A DNA stretch of 51,863 nucleotides from a bacterium (GTDB lineage: Bacteria; UBA8248), in contig JAVEPB010000079.1 of NCBI GenBank assembly GCA_030922375.1, positions 1 through 51,863 on the forward strand, given 5' to 3'. The notes under the pieces are model-generated. The model did not search any database. It saw nothing but the letters and a program-made list of their open reading frames with translations, and was not told the origin of the DNA. Below, piece after piece: positions 17,818 through 26,913 of the stretch (its first letter is position 1; every line of letters begins with the position of its first letter). Position numbers and translations under genes: made by a program.

Positions 17818-18396
17818 CTAGTCGCCGATTTCCTTGCGCGTGGGTTTCGAGTACACGCGTTCCCCCCGACCTTCGAGAGGATAGTCCTTCCTGAAAGGAT
17901 AACTTCCCCAATCGTCGGGAAGAAAAATACGCCTGAGATCCGGGTGATCCTTGAAGCGGACGCCGAACAAGTCATAAACCTCCCGCTCCATCCAGTTCGC
18001 ACTGGACCAAACCTCCGACACGGTGGGGACCTCCTGGTCTTCCCTGACCTTCACCTTCAGGCGAAGCAAGCGGCAGTGATCGACGCTGACAAGCTGATAG
18101 ACGACCTGGAACGGCGTTTCCTCGCCGGGATAATGCGCGGCGGTCAGATCAGTCAGTATCTTGAAACTCGCGGCCGGATGATCGCGCAGATAGGTCGCCA
18201 CCCTCACCAGGGTGTCGTCCTTGAGGACAAACGTCACCTCGTCCTCGCGGTCCTCGTATGCCGTTTGCTCGAGGATCGCTCCCGGAAACTCGCCATCGAC
18301 CAACTCCCTGAGCGCCTTCCCCGGAGGGGTTTTCGGCGCTTCGGCCTCTACAGGAGTTTCCCCGTTCGCTTCCTCGGTTCCGACTTCGTCTGCCAT
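17818..18396 (-). CDS. nuoC: NADH-quinone oxidoreductase subunit C (nuo-1 copy)
   Basis: The 30-kDa peripheral subunit, 192 residues. After an acidic low-complexity N-terminus, the domain has ILTDLTAAHYPG, VDHCRLLRLKVKVREDQEVPTVSEVWSSANWMEREVYDLFGVRFKDHPDLRRIFLPDDW, the family signature, and ends in KDYPLEGRGERVYS. NuoC has no cofactor; it stabilises NuoB-NuoD. It lies ten bases after nuoB and has a weak Shine-Dalgarno, so translation may be coupled. Confidence 0.94.
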   Translation of the reverse strand: MADEVGTEEANGETPVEAEAPKTPPGKALRELVDGEFPGAILEQTAYEDREDEVTFVLKDDTLVRVATYLRDHPAASFKILTDLTAAHYPGEETPFQVVYQLVSVDHCRLLRLKVKVREDQEVPTVSEVWSSANWMEREVYDLFGVRFKDHPDLRRIFLPDDWGSYPFRKDYPLEGRGERVYSKPTRKEIGD

Positions 18397-18406
18397 TATT
18401 GGGAGT

Positions 18407-18898
18407 CTACGCCGCCGATTTACTCTTGCGGACGAACCTTTCCTGCTCGATCTTTTTTTGTAGCTGCATGACGCCCCACATCAGGGCTTCCGGACGGGGG
18501 GGGCATCCCGGCACATACACATCGACGGGAATGATCTCGTCCACCCCCTGAACAACGGCATAGTTCGCATACGGTCCGCCGCAGGTCGAACAATTCCCCA
18601 TCGAAATGACCCACCTGGGCTCGGGCATCTGGTTATAAACCCGGATGATCGCATCGGCCATTTTATGGGTGACGGTCCCGGCGATGATGATTACGTCTGA
18701 CTGCCGGGGCGTCGCCCGGAAAATGACCCCGAAGCGGTCGAAGTCGTACCGCGCGGCGCCCGAGGCCATCATCTCGATGGCGCAACAAGCCAGCCCGAAA
18801 GTCATCGGCCATAGCGAGCTTTTACGGGCCCAGGCCACCAGGCTGTCGAATCTCGTGGTGATAAAGTTGTCGCCCAGCTTTCCGTCGATTAAGCCCAT
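18407..18898 (-). CDS. nuoB: NADH-quinone oxidoreductase subunit B (nuo-1 copy)
   Basis: Carries the terminal [4Fe-4S] cluster N2 that reduces quinone. 163 residues. The four expected ligands are C38 and C39 (LACCAIEMM), C103 (GNCSTCGG) and C132 ([11 protein letters not shown]). I choose the ATG at 18898, which overlaps nuoA by ten bases, because the conserved N-terminus begins there; a longer upstream frame lies entirely inside nuoA. The adjacent extra cysteine C106 is not present in the nuo-2 copy. With N2 intact the protein looks functional, yet no NuoI is encoded in this operon to feed it. Confidence 0.95.
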   Translation of the reverse strand: MGLIDGKLGDNFITTRFDSLVAWARKSSLWPMTFGLACCAIEMMASGAARYDFDRFGVIFRATPRQSDVIIIAGTVTHKMADAIIRVYNQMPEPRWVISMGNCSTCGGPYANYAVVQGVDEIIPVDVYVPGCPPRPEALMWGVMQLQKKIEQERFVRKSKSAA

Positions 18899-19272
18899 TC
18901 CAGCGCTCCCTTCCGCCAAGCATAAAAATAGCCGACGAGCAGAATCGCGATAAACAGCATCATCTCGATAAACCCGAAGAGGCCGAGGGCGTCGTACTTC
19001 ACCGCCCACGGGAAAAGGAACATCGCCTCCACGTCGAACAGGAGAAACAGAATTCCGAGAAGATAAAAGCGAATGGAAAAACGCTCATGCGCCTCCATGA
19101 GCGGGGGCATTCCGCACTCGTAGGGCGCGAGCTTTTCGGGATCTGGCTTGTTCGGGCGGATGATCAGGGCGACGAGCAGCGTGCCCCCGGCAAACCCCAA
19201 AGCCACCAGCAGAAAAATGAACAGCGGCACATAGCCGTTGATCACGTTGTAATCGCCAAAAAACGCAGACAT
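18889..19272 (-). CDS. nuoA: NADH-quinone oxidoreductase subunit A (nuo-1 copy)
   Basis: Three-helix membrane subunit at the quinone-site hinge, 127 residues. The loop between helices 1 and 2 has [11 protein letters not shown] with the conserved cysteine, followed by [23 protein letters not shown]. It ends [13 protein letters not shown] take the ATG at 19272 (AGGA just upstream) rather than a GTG eight codons earlier without a ribosome-binding site. The last ten bases overlap nuoB, exactly as in the nuo-2 copy. It is the first gene of the short operon, with a promoter candidate 150-185 bases upstream. Confidence 0.94.
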   Translation of the reverse strand: MSAFFGDYNVINGYVPLFIFLLVALGFAGGTLLVALIIRPNKPDPEKLAPYECGMPPLMEAHERFSIRFYLLGILFLLFDVEAMFLFPWAVKYDALGLFGFIEMMLFIAILLVGYFYAWRKGALEWA

Positions 19273-19428
19273 AAATTCCTGCAAACCGATCCTCACTCAG
19301 CTTAGAAAAAAGGTCCGCGGGCTCCGGAAGTCTACTCGCATGGTTTCGGACAGGCCCGGCAGGCTATAGCCACGCCCCAAGGGCGATAGGGGTCTAAATC
19401 CTTGTATATCTTAATTCCACGGCCAGTG

Positions 19429-19457
19429 ACTATACCATGGGCACTGGCCAAATCCAA
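19429..19457 (-). promoter_or_regulatory. Candidate promoter of nuo-1 inside an inverted repeat
   Basis: On the minus strand, TTGGAT (19457-19452) is followed after exactly 17 bases by TATAGT (19434-19429), a reasonable sigma70-type promoter. An 8-bp inverted repeat, GGCCAGTG (19421-19428) and CACTGGCC (19442-19449), brackets the -10 box with 13 bases between the arms, as an operator would. It lies between the end of nuo-2 nuoN (19477) and nuo-1 nuoA (19272). Confidence 0.48.
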
Positions 19458-19476
19458 GCATATTGGAACCGCTCGC

Positions 19477-20964
19477 CTAGTTCAAAAGGACACCCGAGCG
19501 GAGGGCGAAATCCATCACCGCGCCGGGAAATAGACCCAGTTCAAGCGTGCCGATCACCGCCAGAAGCAGCGCGGCGAACGCATAGGAGCTGACGCGCGCC
19601 GGACCCGCCGCCGCCTGACTTTCCCCGCCCGCGGACTCTTGCATGTACATCACCACGATCAGTCGTAGGTAGTAGTAAACCGCGACAACGCTGTTCAGGA
19701 CGGCCACCACCGCCAGCCAGACATAGCCCGCCTTAATGGCCGCGCTGAAGATGTAGAATTTGGCGACAAATCCCCCGGTCGGGGGCAGACCCGCCAGAGA
19801 CACCATGAATATCGCCATCGCTGCGGCCAGAACCGGCCGGGTATAGCCCATCCCGGCGTAATCCGCTATCCCGGTTCGCTCCTCCCCGCCCCAGCCCGAG
19901 GCCACCACCACACAGAACGCGCCCAGGTTCATAAACGAGTAAACAAGCAAATAGTAGAGAAATCCCCCCGTGGCCAGGGCCGCGCCCTTCTGGGCCGCCA
20001 CCAGGGCCACCAGGATGTATCCCGCATGAGCGATACTGGAGAAGGCAAGCATTCGTTTTATGTTCGTTTGCCAGATGGCCACCAGATTGCCCGCCGTCAT
20101 CGTGAGCGCCGCCATCAACCAGAGGACGGTGATGAAATTCTCCCCGGCATAGCCCGCCACCATGAGCACTACCCTGAAAAACGCCGCGAAGGCGGCCGCT
20201 TTGGGCCCCACCGACATAAAGGCGGTCACCGCCGTGGGCGCTCCCTCGTAGACGTCGGGGGTCCACATGTTGAAGGGCACCGCCGCCACCTTGAAACCCA
20301 GGCCGACGATGATGAAGCCCAGCCCCAGCATGAAGGCCGGGTTGCGCGAAAGGGGGTGGGCGTTGAGGTGGGTGGCAATCCGGGCCAGATCCACCGAGCC
20401 GGCAGCGCCGTAGATCATGGCCATTCCGAAGAGCAAAAAGCCCGCGGCGAAAGACCCCAGCAGAAAATATTTCAGCGCCGCCTCGTTCCCCCTCAGATCG
20501 AACCTGAGATAACCGGCCAATACGTACAAGGAAAGCGAGAGAATCTCGAGGCCGATGAAAATCATCAGCAAATTCCGCGTCCCCGCCATGAGCATCATCC
20601 CCGAGGTGGCGAAGAGGATAAGGGCGAAATACTCGCCCGCCGGGCTGTCGTCGAGGCTCATCTGAGCGGAGGCGATCAGGACGGAGATAAAGCTCGCAAT
20701 CAGTACCAGGATAAATACAAACCCCGTGAATCGGTCGAAGACGTACATGCCGCCGAAGGAGACGGCGCCGCCGGGCAGGCCGGGCAAGGCAGAGAGGGTG
20801 GCGCTCCCCGCGGCCGCGAGGGTGGCCAGGGTCAGGGCGGCGAGAAAGGTTCGGTCCCGGGAGCGGAAAAACGTATCCCAGAGAAGAACGGCCACCGCCC
20901 CGGACACCACAAAAATCACCGGAAGCAAATACGGCCAATGAATCACGGGAAAAGTCGGGGTCAT
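19477..20964 (-). CDS. nuoN: NADH-quinone oxidoreductase subunit N (nuo-2 copy)
   Basis: Proton-pumping membrane subunit N, 495 residues. Landmarks: [18 protein letters not shown] (pump glutamate), [52 protein letters not shown] (here the usual HxWxPDxYxGAP has N in place of H) and [21 protein letters not shown]. The ATG at 20964 overlaps the nuoM stop (ATGA), so I reject the longer in-frame start at 21261, which runs antisense-free but inside nuoM. It is the last gene of the 14-gene set; no terminator separates it from the nuo-1 promoter region. Confidence 0.94.
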   Translation of the reverse strand: MTPTFPVIHWPYLLPVIFVVSGAVAVLLWDTFFRSRDRTFLAALTLATLAAAGSATLSALPGLPGGAVSFGGMYVFDRFTGFVFILVLIASFISVLIASAQMSLDDSPAGEYFALILFATSGMMLMAGTRNLLMIFIGLEILSLSLYVLAGYLRFDLRGNEAALKYFLLGSFAAGFLLFGMAMIYGAAGSVDLARIATHLNAHPLSRNPAFMLGLGFIIVGLGFKVAAVPFNMWTPDVYEGAPTAVTAFMSVGPKAAAFAAFFRVVLMVAGYAGENFITVLWLMAALTMTAGNLVAIWQTNIKRMLAFSSIAHAGYILVALVAAQKGAALATGGFLYYLLVYSFMNLGAFCVVVASGWGGEERTGIADYAGMGYTRPVLAAAMAIFMVSLAGLPPTGGFVAKFYIFSAAIKAGYVWLAVVAVLNSVVAVYYYLRLIVVMYMQESAGGESQAAAGPARVSSYAFAALLLAVIGTLELGLFPGAVMDFALRSGVLLN

Positions 20965-22547
20965 GGCCTCACCGCCTCTTGGGAGTGCGTTCTCGCCAGC
21001 CTGGGAGCGGGCGCCTCTGACAACCTGAGCGCGGGCGCCTCTGGGGGCGGCTGCACATGGAGCACCCGCCGGTTCACCTGTTCGACCCATGCCTTCGCGG
21101 AGGGCTCGATCTTGCTCAGTATGGGCTTGGGATAAAGGCCCAGCCCGAACATCAGCGCCACCAGGGGCACCAGCACGCACCACTCGCGCACCCCAAGATC
21201 GCGGAGGCCGAGATTGGCCGGCGACGGGTCCCCGCCGAAGAGAACGCGCTGGAGCATCCACAGCATGTAGATCGCCGCGAGCACCACCCCCGACGCCGCC
21301 ACGACGGCGAAGAAGGGATTCCGGCTGAAGGCGCCGGCCAGAATCGTGAACTCACCGACGAACCCGTTCAGACCGGGAAGGCCGATGCTGCTGAGCGAGG
21401 TGATCACGAAAAAGACCGCGAAGACCGGCATCACTCGCGCGATGCCGCCGAAATCGGCGATCAGCCGCGTATGCCTGCGGCTGTATATCATTCCCACGAT
21501 CAGGAAGAGCGCCCCGGTGCTCACCCCGTGATTCACCATCTGAAGGACCCCGCCCGAGGCGCCGAGCAGGTTGAACGAGAAGAGCCCCAGGACGACAAAA
21601 CCCAGGTGGCTCACCGAGGAGTAGGCGACGAGTTTCTTGATGTCGTCCTGAACCATCGCCACCAGCGCGCCGTAGATGATCCCGATGACGGCGAGGGCCA
21701 TGAACACGAAGGCGAAATCGCGCGCCGCCGTCGGAAACAGCGGCATCGCCAGCCGCATGAGCCCGTAGGTCCCCATCTTCAGCAACACCCCGGCGAGGAT
21801 CACGCTGCCGGCCGTGGGCGCCTCGACATGGGCGTCGGGCAGCCATGTGTGAAACGGAAAAATCGGAACCTTGATCGCGAACGATAGGGCGAAGGCCGCG
21901 AAGAGCCAGCCCTGTAGGGCGTAATGAACCGGCTTGTCCAGATGGACCAGGATGTCGAAGGTCTCCGCGCCCGTCTCGAAGTAAAGCCAGAGGATCGCCA
22001 CCAGCATGAGCACGCTGCCGACCATCGTGTAGAGGAAAAATTTAACCGCCGCATAGATGCGCCGGGGGCCGCCCCACACCCCGATGATCAGATACATCGG
22101 AATGAGCATCCCCTCCCAGAAGACATAGAAGAGGAAAAAGTCGAGCGAGACGAAGACGCCGAGCATCGCCGTCTCGAGGAAAAGAAGAGCCATGTGATAG
22201 AGCCGAACCCGCTTTTCCACTTCAGTCCACGACTAAAGCAAGACGATCGGGGTGAGAAACGTCGTCAGGAGAATGAGGGGCAGGCTGATGCCGTCGAGGC
22301 CCACGTAATAGGAAATACCGAATCGGGGTATCCACTCCGCCCGCTCGACAAACTGCATCCCGGCGAAACTTTCGCGGAACCCGGCGTAAACCGCCGCCGA
22401 AACCACAAGGGCGGCCAGGGAGAAGGCCATCGAAATCGCGCGCACCCGCCCCCGGCCCGCTTCGTCGGCGTCCCCCACGAAGAGAAGGAGGAGCCCCCCC
22501 GCCAGCGGAAGGAAAATCATCAGGGTAGTCAACGGCAGTTCACTCAA
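20961..22547 (-). pseudogene. nuoM: NADH-quinone oxidoreductase subunit M (nuo-2 copy), interrupted by an in-frame TAG
   Basis: Read from the ATG at 22547 the frame gives a normal NuoM N-terminus through YYVGLDGISLPLILLTTFLTPIVLL, then TAG at 22235-22233 (codon 105). It continues in the same frame with [27 protein letters not shown] and the rest of Nuo[15 protein letters not shown] (pump glutamate), [22 protein letters not shown] (pump lysine) and [20 protein letters not shown]. The full length would be 528 residues. There is no frameshift; a single codon separates two otherwise perfect halves. In other NuoM proteins this codon is usually a small residue before SW. A GTG at 22220 could restart translation but has no ribosome-binding site. 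A sequencing error, a recent nonsense mutation or suppression are all possible. Confidence 0.88.
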
Positions 22548-22559
22548 ATCCCCGTTCCT

Positions 22560-24473
22560 CTATTTCGCCCCCGCGGTGAGGTAGAGCGCCAGCACCAGCG
22601 CGCCCGCCAGCATCATCACCGCGTAGCTTTTTACATAGCCCGTCTGAAGCTGCCGGGCCGCCGAGCCGATCAGGCGCACAAAACCGCCCGCGCCGTTCAC
22701 CGATGCGTCCACCAGACCGTCGTCGAAATCCTTCCAGAGCCGGACGGAGAGCCTCCGGATGGGCTGGACGATCAGAAAATCGTAAAGCTCGTCGATGTAG
22801 TACTTGTTTAATACCAGCCGGTAGAGTCCCGGCCAGCGCTCGGCATAGGCGGAGGCCCCCCGCGAACTGAGAACGAAAAGGTTGTAGGCCATATAAATTC
22901 CCAAAACAGCGATGGCGAGCGAAACCGCCATCATCGCCAGCTCGAAAATGATCTCGTGGTGCGCCTCGCCGCCGCCGCCGAACACCGGCGCGAGGAAGCC
23001 GTCGAACACGTTCGCCCCCGCGATGATGGGGATCCCCACCCAGCCGCCGGCGAAGGAGAGCACCGCGAGCGCCTTGAGCGGCCTCGTCATGACGTCGGGC
23101 GACTCATGCAGGTGATTCTGCTCCTCTATCGAGAGGTTGCAGCGGCCGTAGAAGGTCTTGAAGAGCAACCGAAAAATATAAAAGGCGGTCATCAGGGCGC
23201 CCGCCGCACCGGCCAGCCAGAACCCAATCCCGCCGTGGTCCGAGGTCATCGCCGCGAAAAGGATGGCGTCCTTGCTGAAGAAGCCCGCCAGCGGAAACAC
23301 GCCCGCGATGGCGAAAGCGGCGACGGCGCAGGTCATGCTCGTCGAGGGGAGCGCCGCGCTCAGGCCGCCCATGCGGTTCATGTCCTGCTCGCCGTCGAGC
23401 GCATGAATGACGCTGCCCGCCCCCATGAACAGAAGTGCCTTGAAGAAGGAATGCGTCATGAGATGGAAAATCGCCGCCGAGTAGGCGCCCACCCCGCAGG
23501 CCATCACCATGTAGCCGAGCTGGCTCACCGTGCTGTAGGCGAGGACACGCTTGATGTCGGTCTGCACCATGGCGATGGTTGCCGCCACGAGAAGCGTGGC
23601 CGCCCCGATCACCGCGACGACGTTCATCGCCGCGGGGGAGAGATCGAAGAGAAAATAGGTCCGCGCCATCATGTAGACGCCCGCCGTCACCATCGTCGCC
23701 GCGTGGATCAGCGCGCTGACGGGCGTGGGGCCCTCCATCGCGTCGGGAAGCCAGACGAAGAGCGGAATCTGCGCGCTCTTGCCGGTCGCCCCGGCGAAGA
23801 GAAGGAGGCAAACCAGGGTGACGGCTCCGCCGCCCGCCGCCAGCTTGACCGGTGCGGCCTGGAGGATTTCCCCGAAATCGAGGGTTCCGAAAATGCCGAT
23901 GAGGATGAAAATCGCGATCAGAAAACAGAAATCGCCGATCCGGTTGACGACAAATGCCTTCTTGCCCGCCTCGGACGCGGCGGGCCGCTCGAACCAGAAT
24001 CCGATCAGGAGGTAGCTGCACAGGCCCACGCCCTCCCAGCCGACGAAGAGGACGAGAAAATTCGAGCCGAGAACCAAGGTGAGCATGAAGAAAACGAACA
24101 GATTGAGATAAATAAAGTAGCGCACCGCGCCCCGGTCGCCGTGCATGTACCCAATCGAGTAAATGTGAATGAGGGTGCCGACACCGGTGATGATCAGCGT
24201 CATCACCGAAGAAAGCGGATCGAGCATGAAACCGGCGTTGACCCGGAAGGCCCCGACGGCTATCCACTCGAACAGTTCGGCGCGAATCAGCCTTTGGTCC
24301 TCCGGGAGCCCGAGAAGCTGGACAAACCCGGCGACCGAGGCCACAAAGGCCAACGCCATGACACCGGCCGCGACCCGGCCCGCGAACTTTTCTCCCCGCC
24401 GCCAGCCAAGGACCAGGTTCACCAGTACACCGGCCACCGGGAGCAATAATATGAAAGGGATCGTATTCATCAT
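22560..24473 (-). CDS. nuoL: NADH-quinone oxidoreductase subunit L (nuo-2 copy)
   Basis: Distal antiporter-like subunit, 637 residues. FMLDPLSSVMTLIITGVGTLIHIYSIGYM, LFVGWEGVGLCSYLLIGFWFE (pump glutamate), AQIPLFVWLPDAMEGPTPVSALIHAATMVTAGVYMMART and DIKRVLAYSTVSQLGYMVMACG are all present. A C-terminal stretch with NKYYIDELYDFLIVQP is shared with the nuo-1 copy. Its ATG overlaps the stop of nuoK (TAATG type), so the two are translationally coupled. Its stop lies about 12 bases before the interrupted nuoM. Confidence 0.95.
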   Translation of the reverse strand: MMNTIPFILLLPVAGVLVNLVLGWRRGEKFAGRVAAGVMALAFVASVAGFVQLLGLPEDQRLIRAELFEWIAVGAFRVNAGFMLDPLSSVMTLIITGVGTLIHIYSIGYMHGDRGAVRYFIYLNLFVFFMLTLVLGSNFLVLFVGWEGVGLCSYLLIGFWFERPAASEAGKKAFVVNRIGDFCFLIAIFILIGIFGTLDFGEILQAAPVKLAAGGGAVTLVCLLLFAGATGKSAQIPLFVWLPDAMEGPTPVSALIHAATMVTAGVYMMARTYFLFDLSPAAMNVVAVIGAATLLVAATIAMVQTDIKRVLAYSTVSQLGYMVMACGVGAYSAAIFHLMTHSFFKALLFMGAGSVIHALDGEQDMNRMGGLSAALPSTSMTCAVAAFAIAGVFPLAGFFSKDAILFAAMTSDHGGIGFWLAGAAGALMTAFYIFRLLFKTFYGRCNLSIEEQNHLHESPDVMTRPLKALAVLSFAGGWVGIPIIAGANVFDGFLAPVFGGGGEAHHEIIFELAMMAVSLAIAVLGIYMAYNLFVLSSRGASAYAERWPGLYRLVLNKYYIDELYDFLIVQPIRRLSVRLWKDFDDGLVDASVNGAGGFVRLIGSAARQLQTGYVKSYAVMMLAGALVLALYLTAGAK

Positions 24474-24775
24474 TAAAGTTTCAACAGGTTCAGGTTGTCC
24501 ACGTCGGTGGATTCACGGTTTCTGTATATCAATATGAGGATGGCGAGCCCGATAGCCGCCTCGGCCGCCGCCACGCCCATCACGAAAAACACGATAAGCT
24601 GGCCGTCCATCGAATCCAGAAATCTGCCGAACGTGACGAAAGCGAGGTTCCCGGCGTTCAGCATGATTTCGATCGACATGACGACGACGATGGCGTTGCG
24701 CCGCACAACGACGCCCACCACCCCAATCGCGAAGAGTAGGGCGCTGACGATCAAATAATGTTCCAGTGGTGCCAC
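24473..24775 (-). CDS. nuoK: NADH-quinone oxidoreductase subunit K (nuo-2 copy)
   Basis: 100-residue three-helix subunit. E36 (MSIEIMLNA) and E72 ([12 protein letters not shown]), both needed for proton transfer, are present. It is similar to but clearly distinct from the nuo-1 copy. The stop overlaps the nuoL start; nuoJ lies about 50 bases upstream. Confidence 0.96.
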   Translation of the reverse strand: MAPLEHYLIVSALLFAIGVVGVVVRRNAIVVVMSIEIMLNAGNLAFVTFGRFLDSMDGQLIVFFVMGVAAAEAAIGLAILILIYRNRESTDVDNLNLLKL

Positions 24776-24825
24776 GCTCGGTTCCCTTTCCTTGGGCTCA
24801 GGCCCTTGGACTCAATCAGGCGGGC

Positions 24826-25344
24826 TCAGTCCGCCCTGCGGCGGGCCAGCACCACCGCGCCGATGATTCCCACGAACAGCAACACCCCCATCGCCTGGAA
24901 GGGCAGGAGATAGTCCGTGAGAAGAATCTTCCCGAGGACCTGGGTGTTTCCGATTTCGCTCACGCGCTCGGCGGGGAACTTCCCCTTCGCTCCGGTGAGG
25001 ACCGAGCCCGAAAATATGACTTTCAAGATAACGGCGAAGAGCCCCACCCCGATGAGCGCGCCGGTGAACTTCTGGACCGGCAGACGCAGGGGAATCCACT
25101 CCTCGCGGCGCAGATCGAGCAGCATCACCACGAATAGGAAAAGCACCATGATGGCGCCGGCGTAAATGACGACCTGAACGATGGCGACAAACTCGGCGCT
25201 CAGCGAAAGATAAAGCCCGGCCAGCCCGAGAAAAGCGGCGATGAGGCTCAACACGCAGTAGAGCGGGTTCGGCAGGGACACGACCCCCAACGCCCCCGCG
25301 ATCGTCACCGCCGCCGTCAGATAAAACAGGAACAAGCCCGGCAC
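24826..25344 (-). CDS. nuoJ: NADH-quinone oxidoreductase subunit J (nuo-2 copy)
   Basis: 172 residues, five membrane helices. The signature helix is AIVQVVIYAGAIMVLFLFVVMLLDL, closer to the consensus than in the nuo-1 copy. It starts at a GTG (25344) with GAGAGGG upstream. The divergent C-terminal half forms the last helices. It lies directly after nuoI, the normal arrangement. Confidence 0.94.
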   Translation of the reverse strand: MPGLFLFYLTAAVTIAGALGVVSLPNPLYCVLSLIAAFLGLAGLYLSLSAEFVAIVQVVIYAGAIMVLFLFVVMLLDLRREEWIPLRLPVQKFTGALIGVGLFAVILKVIFSGSVLTGAKGKFPAERVSEIGNTQVLGKILLTDYLLPFQAMGVLLFVGIIGAVVLARRRAD

Positions 25345-25398
25345 TAACCCTCTCCCTCTGGTCTCTTCGGCGGAACCTCGCCCGCCCGCCTCCCGCGC

Positions 25399-25878
25399 CT
25401 AGACATAGGTAAGCAGCTTTTTCTCGTTATAGCGCCTCTGAAGCTCGGGAATTTCGTCGGGCCGCTTCACAAGCAGATCGCCCTTCCCATAGATGAATTT
25501 CTCGCGGCTGTCCGCGCAGAATTCATACTCCCCGCCCAGAACGATGGCTCCGACCGGGCAGGCCTCCTCGCAATAACCGCAGAAAATACATCTGAGTTCG
25601 TTAATCTCGTAAACGCTCGCATAGCGCTCGCCCTTCGAGACCGGCCTGGCGGAATTGTTCTCCTCGGATTCGACGAAGATGCAATCCACCGGACAGGCGG
25701 CGGCGCAGAGCTTACAGCCCACACAGCGCTCCAGTCCGTCCTCCCAGAGAAGAAGCTTATGAAGCCCCCGGTAGCCGGGGGGAAGTTCCTCGCGCACCTC
25801 GGGATACTGGACCGTCTCCCGGGCGCGGACGGAGTGCTTGATCGTCACCCACAGTCCTCTAAAAACCTCGCCCAGCAT
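25399..25878 (-). CDS. nuoI: NADH-quinone oxidoreductase subunit I
   Basis: TYKY-type subunit that passes electrons through clusters N6a and N6b to N2. 159 residues with two 4Fe-4S motifs: C52, C55, C58, C62 (CVGCKLCAAACP) and C97, C100, C103, C107 (CIFCGYCEEACP). TGAGGAGA precedes the ATG. This is the only nuoI in the window; the nuo-1 set has none, so if nuo-1 products form a complete connecting arm they would have to use this one or an unlinked copy. Confidence 0.96.
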   Translation of the reverse strand: MLGEVFRGLWVTIKHSVRARETVQYPEVREELPPGYRGLHKLLLWEDGLERCVGCKLCAAACPVDCIFVESEENNSARPVSKGERYASVYEINELRCIFCGYCEEACPVGAIVLGGEYEFCADSREKFIYGKGDLLVKRPDEIPELQRRYNEKKLLTYV

Positions 25879-25929
25879 GGTCTCTCCTCAATCAGCCGTA
25901 TCGCGGGAGCAGACCCCCCGCCCCGCGGC

Positions 25930-26913
25930 TCAGGAATCCATCAAGTAAATGAAAACCGCCGTCACCACTACGTTCAGTATCGAGAGCGGAAGGAGTACCT
26001 TCCAGCCGAACGCCATTAACTGATCGTAGCGAAGACGGGGGCTCGACGCGCGCAGCCACATGAAAAAGAACATGAACGCGATGATTTTTATCAGGAACCA
26101 CAGCACCGGCGGCAGGAGCGGGCCTCGCCAGCCGCCTAGGAAAAACGTCGCCGCCACCGCCGAGAGCGTGATCATGTTGCAGTACTCGGCGAGAAAATAA
26201 ACCGCGAAGTTCATGCTCGAGTACTCGGTGTGAAAACCGCCGGTGAGCTCGCTCTCGGCCTCGGGCAAATCGAAGGGCGTCCGGTTCGTCTCGGCAAGCA
26301 TGCAAACGACAAACAAAATGAAGCCCAGCGGCTGAAGAAAGATAAAGGGATAGTCCACCTGCCCGGCGACGATGTCCTTGAGGCTCAGCGAGCCGGAGAT
26401 CATCACCACCCCGAGCAGGGACATGCCCAGCGAGAGTTCGTAGCTGATGAGCTGGGCCGATGCGCGAAGCCCCCCTATCAGGGGATACTTGCTGTTCGAA
26501 GCCCACGCGCCGAGCACCACACCGTAAATGCCGATCCCGCTCAGCGCGAATATATAGAGGATGCCGACGTTCACATCGGCCACCACCAGGTCGATTTTGT
26601 GCCCGAACAAGGTGACGGCATCGCCGAAGGGAACCACCGCGAAGGCCGCGAGGGCGGGAATCAGCGTGAGGGCCGGGGCGATGAAAAATACGAACTTGTC
26701 CGCCTGGCTCGGGACCACCGTCTCCTTGAACATCAGTTTGATCCCGTCCGCGATGGGCTGGAGCAGCCCGGCCGGGCCCACGCGGTTGGGGCCGTAGCGC
26801 ACCTGAACGAGAGCGAAGACGCGCCGCTCCATCCAGCTCATATAGGCCGCTATCAGGAGCAGCGCCCCGAAGGCGGCGACAACTTTGATGATAATGATGG
26901 CAAGCCAGGCCAT
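25930..26913 (-). CDS. nuoH: NADH-quinone oxidoreductase subunit H (nuo-2 copy)
   Basis: Quinone-cavity membrane subunit, 327 residues. It has [66 protein letters not shown] and [42 protein letters not shown]. The ATG at 26913 shares a base with the nuoG stop (TAATG). A longer frame upstream lies inside nuoG and is rejected. A hydrophilic C-terminal loop, RLRYDQLMAFGWKVLLP, matches the family end. Confidence 0.95.
   Translation of the reverse strand: MAWLAIIIIKVVAAFGALLLIAAYMSWMERRVFALVQVRYGPNRVGPAGLLQPIADGIKLMFKETVVPSQADKFVFFIAPALTLIPALAAFAVVPFGDAVTLFGHKIDLVVADVNVGILYIFALSGIGIYGVVLGAWASNSKYPLIGGLRASAQLISYELSLGMSLLGVVMISGSLSLKDIVAGQVDYPFIFLQPLGFILFVVCMLAETNRTPFDLPEAESELTGGFHTEYSSMNFAVYFLAEYCNMITLSAVAATFFLGGWRGPLLPPVLWFLIKIIAFMFFFMWLRASSPRLRYDQLMAFGWKVLLPLSILNVVVTAVFIYLMDS

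Noticed and set aside
19477..21261. Extended nuoN-2 start at 21261
   Set aside because: The extra 99 residues lie within the nuoM 3' end and are Arg/Pro-rich; the ATG at 20964 with its ATGA overlap gives the normal NuoN N-terminus.
22233..22235. Pyrrolysine or other recoding of TAG in nuoM
   Set aside because: TAG ends several other genes here normally, NuoM has no need for an unusual residue at this site, and no recoding element or Pyl genes are visible. A nonsense mutation or base-call error is simpler.
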